A DNA stretch of 64,000 nucleotides from DATBVX01 sp963696675. GTDB lineage: Bacteria; Pseudomonadota; Gammaproteobacteria; Steroidobacterales; Steroidobacteraceae. The notes beneath the pieces were generated by a model. It was given only the letters and a program-made list of their open reading frames with translations. It ran no database searches and was not told where the DNA came from. The position numbers and the translations under genes were made by a program. Below are positions 44,960 through 53,789 of this stretch, one piece after another (positions within the stretch are counted from its first letter, which is position 1; the number at the start of each line of letters is the position of its first letter). The stretch covers positions 1-64,000 of the forward strand of contig CAVOLM010000013.1 in assembly GCA_963696675.1 (NCBI GenBank), read 5' to 3'.

Positions 44960-47011
44960 TTACCAGATCCGGACGCGCTCTTCCGGCTTGAGATAGAGCT
45001 TGTCTCCCGGCTTCACGTCGAAGGCGCGATACCACACATCCATGTTGCGCACCGAGCCGTTGACGCGGAACTTGGGCGGACTGTGGACATCCGAAAGCAC
45101 CAGTTCACGCAGCGTGTCGTCGCGATACTTCTCGCGCCAGACCTGCGCCCAGCCGAGGAAGAACCGCTGCTCGCCGCTCAGACCCTCGATGACCGGCGAC
45201 TTCTTGCCGTGGAGCGAGAGCTGGTAGGCCTCGTAGGCAATGTTCAGGCCACCGAGATCGCCGATGTTTTCGCCGATGGTGTTTTCACCCTTGACGTTCA
45301 GACCCGGCAGCGCCTCGAACCCGGAGTACTGCTGAATGAGCTTCCCGGTGCGCGCGGTAAAAGCCTTGTCGTCCTTTTCTGTCCACCAGTCGGTGAGTGA
45401 GCCATCGGGGCCGAACTTGCGTCCCTGATCGTCGAAGCCATGGCCGATCTCGTGCCCGATCACCGCGCCGATCGCGCCATAGTTGACCGCCGCATCCGCA
45501 TTCGGGTCGAAGAACGGCGGCTGCAGGATCGCGGCGGGAAACACGATCTCGTTGTTGAGCGGGTTGTAGTAGGCATTGACGTCCTGCGGCAGCATGCCCC
45601 ATTCGGCGCGATCGACCGGCTTGTCGAGTCGGTCGACCTGGTAGTCCCACTGCCAGATCTGCGCACGTAGCACATTGCCGATCAGGTCGTCGCGCTTCAC
45701 GTCGAGGCTGGAGTAGTCCTTCCACTTGTCGGGGTAACCGATCTTGGTGATGAAGCTCGCGAGCTTCTCCTGCGCGCGCTTCTTGGTCTCGGGTGTCATC
45801 CAGTCGAGCCCCTCGATGCGCACTTTCAATGCCGCGAGCAGGTTATTGACCAGCTCCTGCATCTTCGCCTTGGAGTCGGCGGTGAAATACTTCTGCACGT
45901 AGACCTGCGCGACCTGCTCGCCCAGCGAGTCGTTGACCTGTCCGACGCCGCGCTCCCAGCGTTCGCGCTTCTTCGGCTGCCCACGCAGCGTCTGGCCGTA
46001 GAACGCGAACACCGTGTCATCGAAACGGACCGGCAGGTAGCGGGCGTGATCCGTCAGGTAGTGAACGGTCAGATACGCCTTCAGGGTATCGAGATCGGTA
46101 TTGCCTACCAGCTTCGCGATGTCCTGCACGGCCGTGATTTCGCCGAGCACGAATTTCTCGCGTGTGCCGAGGCGACCGGGCTCCAGGAACGCCTGCCAGG
46201 TGAAACCGGGCGCCTGCTCGAGCAGCTCCTTCTTGGTGCGCGGGTTGTAGTTCGCTTCCACGTCACGCTGCTTTTCGATCGGCCACTGCGCCTGGGCGAT
46301 CGCCGTCTCGAAATCCATGATGGCCTTGGCGTGCTGCGATGCTTCCGGGTAAGCGACGAGCGTCAGCATCTGCTCCATGAAGGCCACGTATTTCTCGCGA
46401 ATCTCCTTCAGCCTCGGGTCGTCCTTGAGGTAGTAGTCGCGATCCGGGAGTCCCAGGCCAGCCTGGCCAATGGTGACGGCGTAGACGTTCGGGTTCTTGA
46501 GGTCGGCATCGAAGGTGACGGAAAAGGTCGATTCGAAGCCCGGCGAACCGAACAGCGCCGCAATGTCCGTGAGCGAGCGCGCGTTGCGGATTCGATCCAG
46601 GTCAGCCTGGACAGGCTTCAGTCCTGCGGCCTCGATGGCCTCCAGATCCATGAAGCTCGCATAGAAATCACCGATCTTCTGCTCCGGTGTGCCCGGTGCG
46701 GATTTCTTTGCGGCTGCATCTTCGATGATGCCGCGCACGCGTTTGCGCGCAGCATCGTCGAGCACGACAAAGCTGCCGTAGCTGGTCCGATCCTCGGGAA
46801 TCGTGAACGTGTCGTACCACTGGCCGTTGGCGAAGCTGAAGAAGTCATCGCCTGGCTTCACGCTCGGCTTGCGGGCGCTGAGGTCGAGGCCGAAATCGCC
46901 GATCGCCGCGCCAGGCCGCGAAACGGAGCTGTCCCGCGCAGCCTGCAGAGGGGACACCAGGCCCAGGGCGCAGGCCAGGCACAGCGTCATGATCGCAAGT
47001 CTTCGAGTCAT
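44960..47011 (-). CDS. pepO: M13 (neprilysin/PepO) family metallopeptidase
   Basis: 683 residues from an ATG at 47011. Signal peptide AIMTLCLACALGLVSPLQA. M13_N domain: LSARKPSVKPGDDFFSFANG, RTSYGSFVVLDDAARKRVRG, QAGLGLPDRDYYLKDDPRLK. Catalytic domain: NAYYNPLNNEIVFPAAILQ (N-A-Y-Y), the zinc motif AVIGHEIGHGFDDQG, and third ligand in GENIGDLGGLNIAYEAY, ending in KLYLKPEERVRIW. The terminal Trp-like residue is usual in M13. Periplasmic oligopeptidase. Confidence 0.95.
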   Translation of the reverse strand: MTRRLAIMTLCLACALGLVSPLQAARDSSVSRPGAAIGDFGLDLSARKPSVKPGDDFFSFANGQWYDTFTIPEDRTSYGSFVVLDDAARKRVRGIIEDAAAKKSAPGTPEQKIGDFYASFMDLEAIEAAGLKPVQADLDRIRNARSLTDIAALFGSPGFESTFSVTFDADLKNPNVYAVTIGQAGLGLPDRDYYLKDDPRLKEIREKYVAFMEQMLTLVAYPEASQHAKAIMDFETAIAQAQWPIEKQRDVEANYNPRTKKELLEQAPGFTWQAFLEPGRLGTREKFVLGEITAVQDIAKLVGNTDLDTLKAYLTVHYLTDHARYLPVRFDDTVFAFYGQTLRGQPKKRERWERGVGQVNDSLGEQVAQVYVQKYFTADSKAKMQELVNNLLAALKVRIEGLDWMTPETKKRAQEKLASFITKIGYPDKWKDYSSLDVKRDDLIGNVLRAQIWQWDYQVDRLDKPVDRAEWGMLPQDVNAYYNPLNNEIVFPAAILQPPFFDPNADAAVNYGAIGAVIGHEIGHGFDDQGRKFGPDGSLTDWWTEKDDKAFTARTGKLIQQYSGFEALPGLNVKGENTIGENIGDLGGLNIAYEAYQLSLHGKKSPVIEGLSGEQRFFLGWAQVWREKYRDDTLRELVLSDVHSPPKFRVNGSVRNMDVWYRAFDVKPGDKLYLKPEERVRIW

Positions 47012-47269
47012 ATGAACGTAGCCTCCTGAAGATGTGCTAATGCTACGTCATCGGGTTGCCATCATCCTCATCGCAGGATCTGTCACCCCCGCGTAGCGTA
47101 CCGGCCCGATTCCAAGGCTGTTGGACCCGCCGACGGAGCAGGAGAGCAATTGCGCTCCGCGCGATGGGCGCGCGCAACACCCGAGGGAAACTTTGGCGCG
47201 CGCCCGCGCATCGAACCCAGGAAGCTCCTAAGATAACCGCACAGGCTGGCTACGACGCTCGAGCGCCGC

Positions 47270-48244
47270 ATGGGTCAATTGAGTGATTGGGCTTTCCCCG
47301 AGCAGCTGCAACCGCGCCCGGCGGAATTGCGTTTCGATCTGCACGAGGTGCTCCGGTCAGTCGTCGCCTTGCGTGCCGAAGTGCCTGAGGATGCGTTCAC
47401 GGCCAGCGTCCTCGGCACCGAGCGCACCGGCAACGCCGTCCTCATTCGCCAGGACGGCCTGCTCCTCACGATCGGCTATCTCATTACCGAAGCGGAATCG
47501 ATCTGGCTCACGGGCATCGACGGGGCCGTCGTTCCCGGGCATCCGCTCGCCTTCGACTATGCCACCGGTTTCGGGCTGGTCCTGCCGCTCGGGCAGTTGG
47601 CTCTGCCGCCGCTGCCGCGGGGTTCCTCGAGCGCGGTCGCGACCGGTTCGAGAGTCTTTGCGATCAGTCACGGCGGCCTGGGGCACGCGCTCGATACCCG
47701 GATCATCGCCAAACGAGAATTCGCGGGCTATTGGGAGTACGTGCTCGATGAGGCGCTGTTCACGGCGCCCGCACATCCTCACTGGTCCGGCGCGGCGCTC
47801 ATCGATGAGTCGGGCAGGCTCCTCGGCATCGGTTCACTGCTGGTGCAGGAACAGCAGTCCGCGGATAAGACCGAGGCGAACATGTTCGTGCCCATCGATC
47901 TGCTGGAACCGATTCTCGACGAGATGTCCACCACCGGGCGACCGGCACGTGCACCACGTCCCTGGCTCGGCATGTACACGATGGAAATGCAGGGGCACCT
48001 GGTCGTCAGTGGGCTTGCGGAGCAAGGGCCCGCCGCTCGCGCGGGCGTGCGGCCGGGCGACCTGATCCTGCAGGTCGCAGGTGAACCCGTGTCTCGCCTG
48101 GCGGACCTGTTCCGCAGCATCTGGCGCCTCGGCCCGGTTGGCACCGATGTGCCGCTGACCCTTGCGCGCGGCGGCGCACAGCCGCTGGTCAGGGTTCGCT
48201 CAGCGGACCGAAACGACTACCTCAGGAAACCGCAGCAACATTGA
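47270..48244 (+). CDS. S1C/HtrA-like protein with PDZ domain, catalytic His and Asp lost
   Basis: 324 residues from an ATG at 47270. The trypsin-like double barrel can be followed: TGNAVLIRQDGLLLTIGYLI aligns with the DegP G-S-G-V-I-x-x-x-G-Y-I-L-T-N-N-H-V segment, with Tyr70 in place of the catalytic His; FDYATGFGLVLPLG aligns with the D-x-x-T-D-L-A-V-L segment, with Gly100 in place of Asp; HWSGAALIDESGRLLGIGS keeps a Ser (S173). The C-terminal 90 residues are a PDZ domain: PRPWLGMYTMEMQGHLVVSG, GPAARAGVRPGDLILQVAGE. No signal peptide is evident. It is probably a non-proteolytic binding protein. Confidence 0.82.
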   Translation: MGQLSDWAFPEQLQPRPAELRFDLHEVLRSVVALRAEVPEDAFTASVLGTERTGNAVLIRQDGLLLTIGYLITEAESIWLTGIDGAVVPGHPLAFDYATGFGLVLPLGQLALPPLPRGSSSAVATGSRVFAISHGGLGHALDTRIIAKREFAGYWEYVLDEALFTAPAHPHWSGAALIDESGRLLGIGSLLVQEQQSADKTEANMFVPIDLLEPILDEMSTTGRPARAPRPWLGMYTMEMQGHLVVSGLAEQGPAARAGVRPGDLILQVAGEPVSRLADLFRSIWRLGPVGTDVPLTLARGGAQPLVRVRSADRNDYLRKPQQH

Positions 48245-48257
48245 GCCGCAACGGGGC

Positions 48258-49241
48258 TCAAGCCGAGTAGTCCAGCACGCTCCCCGCGCGGGCCCGCTCG
48301 TGGCGTACGCGCGATCCAGCAGCGGCATCGCCTTCGACCTGCGCCAAGGCACGCAATTCTCGCGGGCCTATGCCGTGATAGCGGCGCAAACGCCGCACCA
48401 ACGTGCTGCGATCATCGAAGCCGACGCGATCGGCGATCTCGGCCACCGCCAGATCGGTCGATTGCAGAAGCCTCACCGCCGCCTCGGTGCGTCGCCGTTG
48501 CAAGTATTCATACGGGCTCTGTCCATGCACCGCTTTGAACTCACGCAGCATGTGGAACATCGACCAGCGCGCTGCGCCGGCCAGCTCGCGCAAAGTGAGC
48601 GGCTGTTCGTACGCAGAGTGGATCAAGTCCGTCACGCGCGCGACGCGCTGGAACATCTCACGGCGCGTGCGCGCCCGCGCACGTGACAGAGCGGACACGT
48701 GCCTGCCGATATCCGCTTCGTTGCGCAATACCCGTTCGAGCAGCAGCGCGACGTGCTCCTCGTACCACAGCGTCTCTTCGATGCCATGCTCGATGTGGTG
48801 CGCCATGAAGCGCAGCACGGACGCAATCGACGCGTGGCGCGGCCGAACGTGCTCGTGAAACAGTGGTCGCTCGCCGTCCGACGCTGGCGCCAGAATTGCC
48901 TCCGCGTTTCTGCCGATCGCATCGAAGGCCTGCGCGAACAGCTCGGGGCCAAAATAGATTGCCAGCGCCCGCCCGGCCGCTCCGCGCCGGAAACCCGCGT
49001 TCAGAGCGTGGCCCGCATTAAGAACCAGGAATACCTCGTCATCGAGTGCCACTGCACGCTGATCGACGCTGAGCTGATAACGCCCGTGCCACGCGGCATG
49101 AATCGACGGCACCCTTGCGTCGACCTCGTAGCGGTTGCGGCCCGCGCAGATCCAATGCACTTCCGTGTCGCGCGTCGGAAGCTTTGCAATGCTGCCATTC
49201 GCCGCGCTTGCGTAGTGGAATCTGCGAATCGTCAGGCTCAC
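48258..49241 (-). CDS. AraC-family transcriptional regulator
   Basis: 327 residues from a GTG at 49241 (MSLTIRRFHYASAANG), with AGG 8 bases ahead. N-terminal cupin-like sensor: VPSIHAAWHGRYQLSVDQRA, FLVLNAGHALNAGFRRGAAG. C-terminal AraC domain: LTLRELAGAARWSMFHMLRE, FKAVHGQSPYEYLQRRRTEA, VAEIADRVGFDDRSTLVRRL. Distinct from the AraC protein at 40353. It converges on the S1C gene with 13 bases between. Confidence 0.9.
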   Translation of the reverse strand: MSLTIRRFHYASAANGSIAKLPTRDTEVHWICAGRNRYEVDARVPSIHAAWHGRYQLSVDQRAVALDDEVFLVLNAGHALNAGFRRGAAGRALAIYFGPELFAQAFDAIGRNAEAILAPASDGERPLFHEHVRPRHASIASVLRFMAHHIEHGIEETLWYEEHVALLLERVLRNEADIGRHVSALSRARARTRREMFQRVARVTDLIHSAYEQPLTLRELAGAARWSMFHMLREFKAVHGQSPYEYLQRRRTEAAVRLLQSTDLAVAEIADRVGFDDRSTLVRRLRRYHGIGPRELRALAQVEGDAAAGSRVRHERARAGSVLDYSA

Positions 49242-49429
49242 GTTGTCACCTGCCTTGCCGGATCCCGAAACGGTGCAACTGCGTTGCGCCGATCACACAG
49301 GCGAATACGCTAAGCGCGAAAGCAAGCGCGGAAAATGAAATTGCGTTGAATCAGCGTCCTGGTGCCGTGGAACGTCGGCACCGTGCTGCGAGGTGACCTG
49401 TTATCGCGCCGAACGGCGGCGCGAAGTGG

Positions 49430-50239
49430 CTAGGTGCGCTCGGGCTCCGGGTCGCTTTTGCCGAGGCGCAACGTCTTCACCACGCGCGAGAGATAGCGCT
49501 TGCTGATCGGAATTTCACGCCCGCCTGGCATGACAGCGTACGCACGCCCGGAGTCCTGGCGCCGGATCGCAGCGACCAGGTCATGCCGCACGATCTCGGA
49601 GCGGTGCACACGCACGAACAGCCTCGGATCGAGCTGCTCGGCGAGTGCTCCGAGCTTCGCGCGCAGCAAGCGCACGCGCTGCCCGACGTGCAGTCGGACG
49701 TAATCGCCGTCCGCCTCGATCCGCTCGACGAGATTCACCGGGATCCGAACCCGGCTGTCGCCCTCGCGCACCCAGAGCTCATTTTCGTAGCGGTTTTCCA
49801 GCGCCGCGCGCCGGCCCTGACGCAAGGTATTCACCAGCGTCTTGAGCTCGCCGACACGCATCTGCGCATCCCGCAGCTCGATGCGCGTCCGTGCGCGCTC
49901 CAGCGCCATGCGCAACCGTTCCTGCTCTACCGGCTTGAGCAGGTAGTCGACGCTGCCGGTGGCGAAGGCCTGCACGGCGAAATGGTCGAAGGCAGTGACA
50001 AATACGATCTGCGGCAACTCCTCGTCGCCCAGGGCATCGATGAGCTCGAAACCATTGAGCTCGGGCATCTCGATGTCGAGCAGCACGACGTCGGGTGACA
50101 GGGAGCGGATGAGCTCGAGCGCGCGGCGGCCGTCGCGTGCCTTGCCGACGAGCTCGACCTCGGGCAGGTCGCGCAGGCACCACTCCAGGCGTTGCAGGGC
50201 GAGCGGTTCGTCGTCGACTGCGAGCACCTGCATGTTCAT
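49430..50239 (-). CDS. LytTR response regulator
   Basis: 269 residues from an ATG at 50239 (MNMQVLAVDDEPLALQRLEW), which overlaps the sensor kinase stop (ATGA). Receiver domain with acidic pair D9/D10, phosphoacceptor D55 in VVLLDIEMPELNGFELI, Thr in VFVTAFDHFAVQAF and Lys in VDYLLKPVEQERL; then a LytTR DNA-binding domain: VNLVERIEADGDYVRLHVGQ, LDPRLFVRVHRSEIVR, YAVMPGGREIPISKRYLSRV. AlgR/LytR type; works with the kinase encoded just upstream. Confidence 0.93.
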   Translation of the reverse strand: MNMQVLAVDDEPLALQRLEWCLRDLPEVELVGKARDGRRALELIRSLSPDVVLLDIEMPELNGFELIDALGDEELPQIVFVTAFDHFAVQAFATGSVDYLLKPVEQERLRMALERARTRIELRDAQMRVGELKTLVNTLRQGRRAALENRYENELWVREGDSRVRIPVNLVERIEADGDYVRLHVGQRVRLLRAKLGALAEQLDPRLFVRVHRSEIVRHDLVAAIRRQDSGRAYAVMPGGREIPISKRYLSRVVKTLRLGKSDPEPERT

Positions 50240-51377
50240 GCCGCGATCTCCAGGGGCAGACTCAGCTCCACCGTGAAGCTCCCCATGCGCTCGATCACCG
50301 CGAGCCCGCCCTCGGAGCCGTAGAAGCTCGCAAGGCGCCGACCAACGTTCGCGAGGCCGACCCGTGATCCCGTGGTGGGACGAACGGAGGGCTGAACTGG
50401 AGCATCGTTTTGCACCTACGAGTACCAACGATTGCGCGCGTTCGTATCGCCCGGACCTGGATGCGCACCGCGTCGGACATGCGCGCGACGCCGTGTTTGA
50501 CTGCGTTCTCGATCAAAGGTTGCAGGATCAGGTGCGGCACGAGCGCCCGATCGAGCCCGTCCGCGATCGCGGTAGTGAACCTCACGCGGTTGCCAAAGCG
50601 GGTGAGCTCGATGTCGAGGTACTCCGCCTGCACGCGTATTTCCTCGCCAAGACTCACCTTGGTGGTGCCTTCCCGGCTCAAGGCATTGCGGAAGAAACGC
50701 GCGAGCTTCGCGATCACCTGGTCGGCGGCCTGCGTCTGGCCAGTGACCACCAGCGCAGAAACCGCATTGAGCGTGTTGAACAGGAAATGTGGGTTGATCT
50801 GGTAGCGCAGCATCTCGAGCTCAGCCTGGTGCGCGAGCGCACGAGCCTCGAGGAGACTGCGTTCGCGCTCGCGCAGGCGCGCCGCATACAGGATCGCCGC
50901 GCAGAACCCCGACCACATGAGGAACAGGACGAGGTTGTAGAGCGATTGCAGGGCGATATTGACCAGCGCGCCGTAGGGAGCGCTGTGCTGCAGGAGGTCG
51001 AACCAGATCAGATGGCCCAGCGTCGCATACGTGACAGCCACGGGCACGCACACGAGAGCCACTGCGACCGCCTTGTGCCGCAGATCCCAACCGAGGGTCC
51101 GGCGCAGCACCCAGCCGAGCGGCAGGCACAGCACGAAGCCCAGGGAGCTGAAGATCGCTCGCCAGAAGATCGAGGCGCCATCGCTGTATTGGTTGACGAG
51201 CGCGGTCTGCAACGTGTGCATCAGGAACATCGATGTCCAGAACAGCGCGCTGAACACCTGGATGTGCGTCGTGCTCTGCTGCGTCACCGCCTGATGGTCG
51301 CGCCCTGCCCCGCCTGATGGTGTGGCCGGTATGATTCTGTCGCGTGCGCGATACGTCGGCTCGCGCGTGAGGCTCAT
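50236..51377 (-). CDS. LytS/YehU-type sensor histidine kinase (two close frame breaks)
   Basis: ATG at 51377 (MSLTREPTYRARDRIIPATP); ends at a TGA at 50236-50238 overlapping the regulator ATG, about 380 residues if read across breaks near 50445 (CGCGCG) and 50420. Four or five membrane segments lie at residues about 40-190 (VFSALFWTSMFLMHTLQTAL, AVAVALVCVPVAVTYATLG, YNLVLFLMWSGFCAAILYA). The His_kinase domain is LEMLRYQINPHFLFNTLNAV with the phospho-His in NPHFLFN; the ATPase domain shows VPHLILQPLIENAVKHGVAR (N box), then QNDAPVQPSVRPTTGSRVGL and ANVGRRLASFYGSEGGLAV. The D-N-G of the G1 box reads N-D-A in the broken part, so that stretch should be re-sequenced before judging it. Confidence 0.85.
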
Positions 51378-51731
51378 GGTGGACACGGATTCAACCTGCT
51401 TGCACGGATTTTGGGTTGAAGCGTAGCGCTCCGGATACAGACGGCGCTCATTATGCGTCTGACGGGACGGATGAAGGCACGGATGATCCTGGTGTACGAC
51501 GAACGACATCAAAAACGCGATGAACGGGCCCGGGCGTGCGACGAATGCGCAAGACTGTTGGTCCCAACGCGCCGGCGCAGATTGCAAATCGCTTCGTCGG
51601 ACACCCGTGTCCTCGCGCCGCGGCAGCGCTCCGTCCGTCGCGGCTTCCTGCCTGACCATCGCGGCAGACTCCCGGCGCGGCCACTCGTGGCACATATTCC
51701 TGTTTCATTCTGGTAGCCAGGCGAGGTATCG
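51378..51731. other. Divergent intergenic region, no gene seen
   Basis: These 354 bases separate the histidine kinase (leftward) from the metallo-beta-lactamase-fold gene (rightward). Short open frames on both strands are Arg/Ser-rich and lack ribosome sites. An imperfect palindrome AGCGTAGCGCT occurs near 51421. The promoters of both genes should be here, but I cannot place them. Confidence 0.4.
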
Positions 51732-52799
51732 ATGAAATCGTTCGCAGCCCTCTTGTCGGTGGCTCTGTTGTGTGTGGCGCCCGCGCGTGCCGCCGGCATC
51801 TATGACCTCGAGCTCGTGCCCGTGAAGCCGCAGATCTATCTCATCCGCCGGCCCGACGCGCTGCGCCAGCCCGTCGAAGGCAATGTCACCTTCATCGTCA
51901 ACGAGCAGGATGTCGTGGTCGTCGATGGGGGCGGCTCGCCGCTCGCGGCGACCAATGCCATCCGCCTGATCCGTTCCGTGACCGACAAGCCGGTGTCGAC
52001 CCTCATCACGACTCATTGGCATGGCGATCACAACTTTGGCAACCAGGTCTATCGCGCCACATTTCCTGCGATCCGCATCATCAGCCATGAACTGACCTAC
52101 CAGGACATGACCGGCCCGCCGATGACCTACATCGCCACGTACCCGAAGCAGATCCAGGATTACATGCACGAGCTCGAGGAGCAGGGCAAGCGCAAGCCGC
52201 TGCCAGCGGACGCGGCGCGCATGCTGGACGATCTGAAGGTCATGTACCAGGCGCTGCAGGGAATTCAGATCACGCCCGCGGACACGACGTTTGACGAGCG
52301 TTTGGTTCTGCACCGCGGCCACCGCGACATCGAAGTGCGCTACTTCGGCAAGGCCAACACCGACGGCGACGCGGCAGTATGGCTGCCACAGGATCGGGTC
52401 CTGGTCAGCGGCGACATCGTGGTGCATCCGATCCCGTACGGCATCGGCAGCTTCCCGCGCGAATGGATCGCGGCGCTGCAGGCGATCAGCGCGCTGCCGT
52501 TCGATACGCTCATACCGGGGCACGGCGACGTGCTGCACGATCGGCTCTACATCGAGCAACTCGCGAGCATGCTGAGCGCGATCCGTGAACAGGTCACAGC
52601 ATCGGTAGCCAAGGGGCTCGATCTCGAGGCGACGCGCAAGGCGCTCGACACCTCGGGCTTCGCATCGGCCTACACGCTCGATGATCCCGTGCGTACGCGG
52701 CTCTTCGATTCCTGGTGGGTGCAGCCGATTGCGCGCTCCGCGTGGCTCGAGGCGCGCGGCGAACCGATCGTCCAGTCCGGTACCGGGTCGAACAACTGA
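51732..52799 (+). CDS. Exported metallo-beta-lactamase-fold hydrolase
   Basis: 355 residues from an ATG at 51732. Signal peptide MKSFAALLSVALLCVAPARA with cleavage after Ala20. The MBL metal site is complete in outline: H95, H97, D99, H100 in ITTHWHGDHNFGN, and later FDTLIPGHGDVLHDR; the N-terminal strands are QPVEGNVTFIVNEQDVVVVD GGGSP (split here). A Asp-bearing turn VSGDIVVHPIPYGIGSF supplies another ligand region. Similar to periplasmic class-B-like hydrolases of the quinoprotein relay or SoxH type; a beta-lactamase role is not implied. Confidence 0.88.
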   Translation: MKSFAALLSVALLCVAPARAAGIYDLELVPVKPQIYLIRRPDALRQPVEGNVTFIVNEQDVVVVDGGGSPLAATNAIRLIRSVTDKPVSTLITTHWHGDHNFGNQVYRATFPAIRIISHELTYQDMTGPPMTYIATYPKQIQDYMHELEEQGKRKPLPADAARMLDDLKVMYQALQGIQITPADTTFDERLVLHRGHRDIEVRYFGKANTDGDAAVWLPQDRVLVSGDIVVHPIPYGIGSFPREWIAALQAISALPFDTLIPGHGDVLHDRLYIEQLASMLSAIREQVTASVAKGLDLEATRKALDTSGFASAYTLDDPVRTRLFDSWWVQPIARSAWLEARGEPIVQSGTGSNN

Positions 52800-52924
52800 C
52801 GGAGTCGACAACGCGGCTGCAGCCGGAGCGGCGTTGCGCGTTGAGCCGAAGCTGGCCTATGTTCATGCGCTATGAGTACCCGGATCGCGACCATCGCTGA
52901 GCCCGCCTCGGCTCGCCATTCTTC

Positions 52925-53779
52925 TTGACGGCATCGCGAAACAGATGGGTGCGGAGGGTCGCGACATGGATCGCGGTCAGCGCCACTCTGACACCGGGTC
53001 GAGTGTCGGGTGGCCCACTCGATGCGCTGAACTCGGTACGCACGCAGGGCTGTGACGGCAAGGCGGGTGTCAGTGCGAAGCTGGTCCGCGATCCCGCGCT
53101 CAATGAGGTCGCGATGCGGATGGCGAGCGGCGCTGCGCTCGGCGAGGCGGTCGCTGCGGCGCACTTCCATGCAAGACTATCCACTTCGATCTCGATCGCC
53201 GGGACTCCAGACGAAAAGGCACTTACCCGCGTGATCGCCGAGCGCTTTTGTGCGGACGTGCTCAACGCAGATTTTGAGCGTGCTGGAGCCTGGGAACGAG
53301 GCAAGGACGTCTGGATCGTGCTAGCGACGCCTTTCACCCTGCCGCAGGCGCAGGATGCCGCCGCGATTCGCAAGCGCGCTCTCGAACTGGTCAACCAAGC
53401 TCGTGCCAAGGCGAAAAAGTGCGGCCGGCAGAATTTTGGCGCCGCACGACCTGTCGGTTTGGACATCAAGCTCGATCGCACTGCGCTCACTCACTCGGAG
53501 GACATGGCACGGCACGGCCACATGACTCATCGAGGCAGCGATGGCACCAGTGTCGCCGAGCGCGCGTCGCGCGCCGGCTACAAGTGGGCCAAGGTCGGCG
53601 AAAACGTGGCCGCCGGAACGCCCGGCGTGGAAGACGTCATTCAGGGCTGGCTGCAGAGCCCCGAACATTGCGCCAATGTCATGAATCCCGACTTCACGCA
53701 GATGGGCGTCGCCTACGCAGTGAATGCCGTGAGTGAAGACGGTATCTACTGGACGCAGGTCTTCGCGACACCACGTTGA
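52925..53779 (+). CDS. Exported CAP (SCP/PR-1) domain protein
   Basis: 284 residues from a TTG at 52925; no in-frame ATG precedes the leader. Hydrophobic leader WVRRVATWIAVSATLTPGRV, then a region of unknown type (LVRDPALNEVAMRMASGAAL), and from about residue 150 the CAP domain: RKRALELVNQARAKAKKCG, LTHSEDMARHGHMTHRGSDG, SVAERASRAGYKWAKVGENV, WLQSPEHCANVMNPDFTQMG, with the His/Glu cavity residues (H in HSEDMA and E in GENVA) present. Bacterial CAP proteins are extracellular or periplasmic with undefined roles. The DUF2891 gene converges 10 bases away. Confidence 0.85.
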   Translation: MTASRNRWVRRVATWIAVSATLTPGRVSGGPLDALNSVRTQGCDGKAGVSAKLVRDPALNEVAMRMASGAALGEAVAAAHFHARLSTSISIAGTPDEKALTRVIAERFCADVLNADFERAGAWERGKDVWIVLATPFTLPQAQDAAAIRKRALELVNQARAKAKKCGRQNFGAARPVGLDIKLDRTALTHSEDMARHGHMTHRGSDGTSVAERASRAGYKWAKVGENVAAGTPGVEDVIQGWLQSPEHCANVMNPDFTQMGVAYAVNAVSEDGIYWTQVFATPR

Positions 53780-53789
53780 CTGAACCCGC

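Noticed and set aside
49272..49290. Hairpin GGTGCAAC-TGC-GTTGCGCC upstream of the second AraC gene
   Set aside because: A stem of 8 with one mismatch is easy to find by chance at this GC content, and it has neither a T-run nor a partner site.
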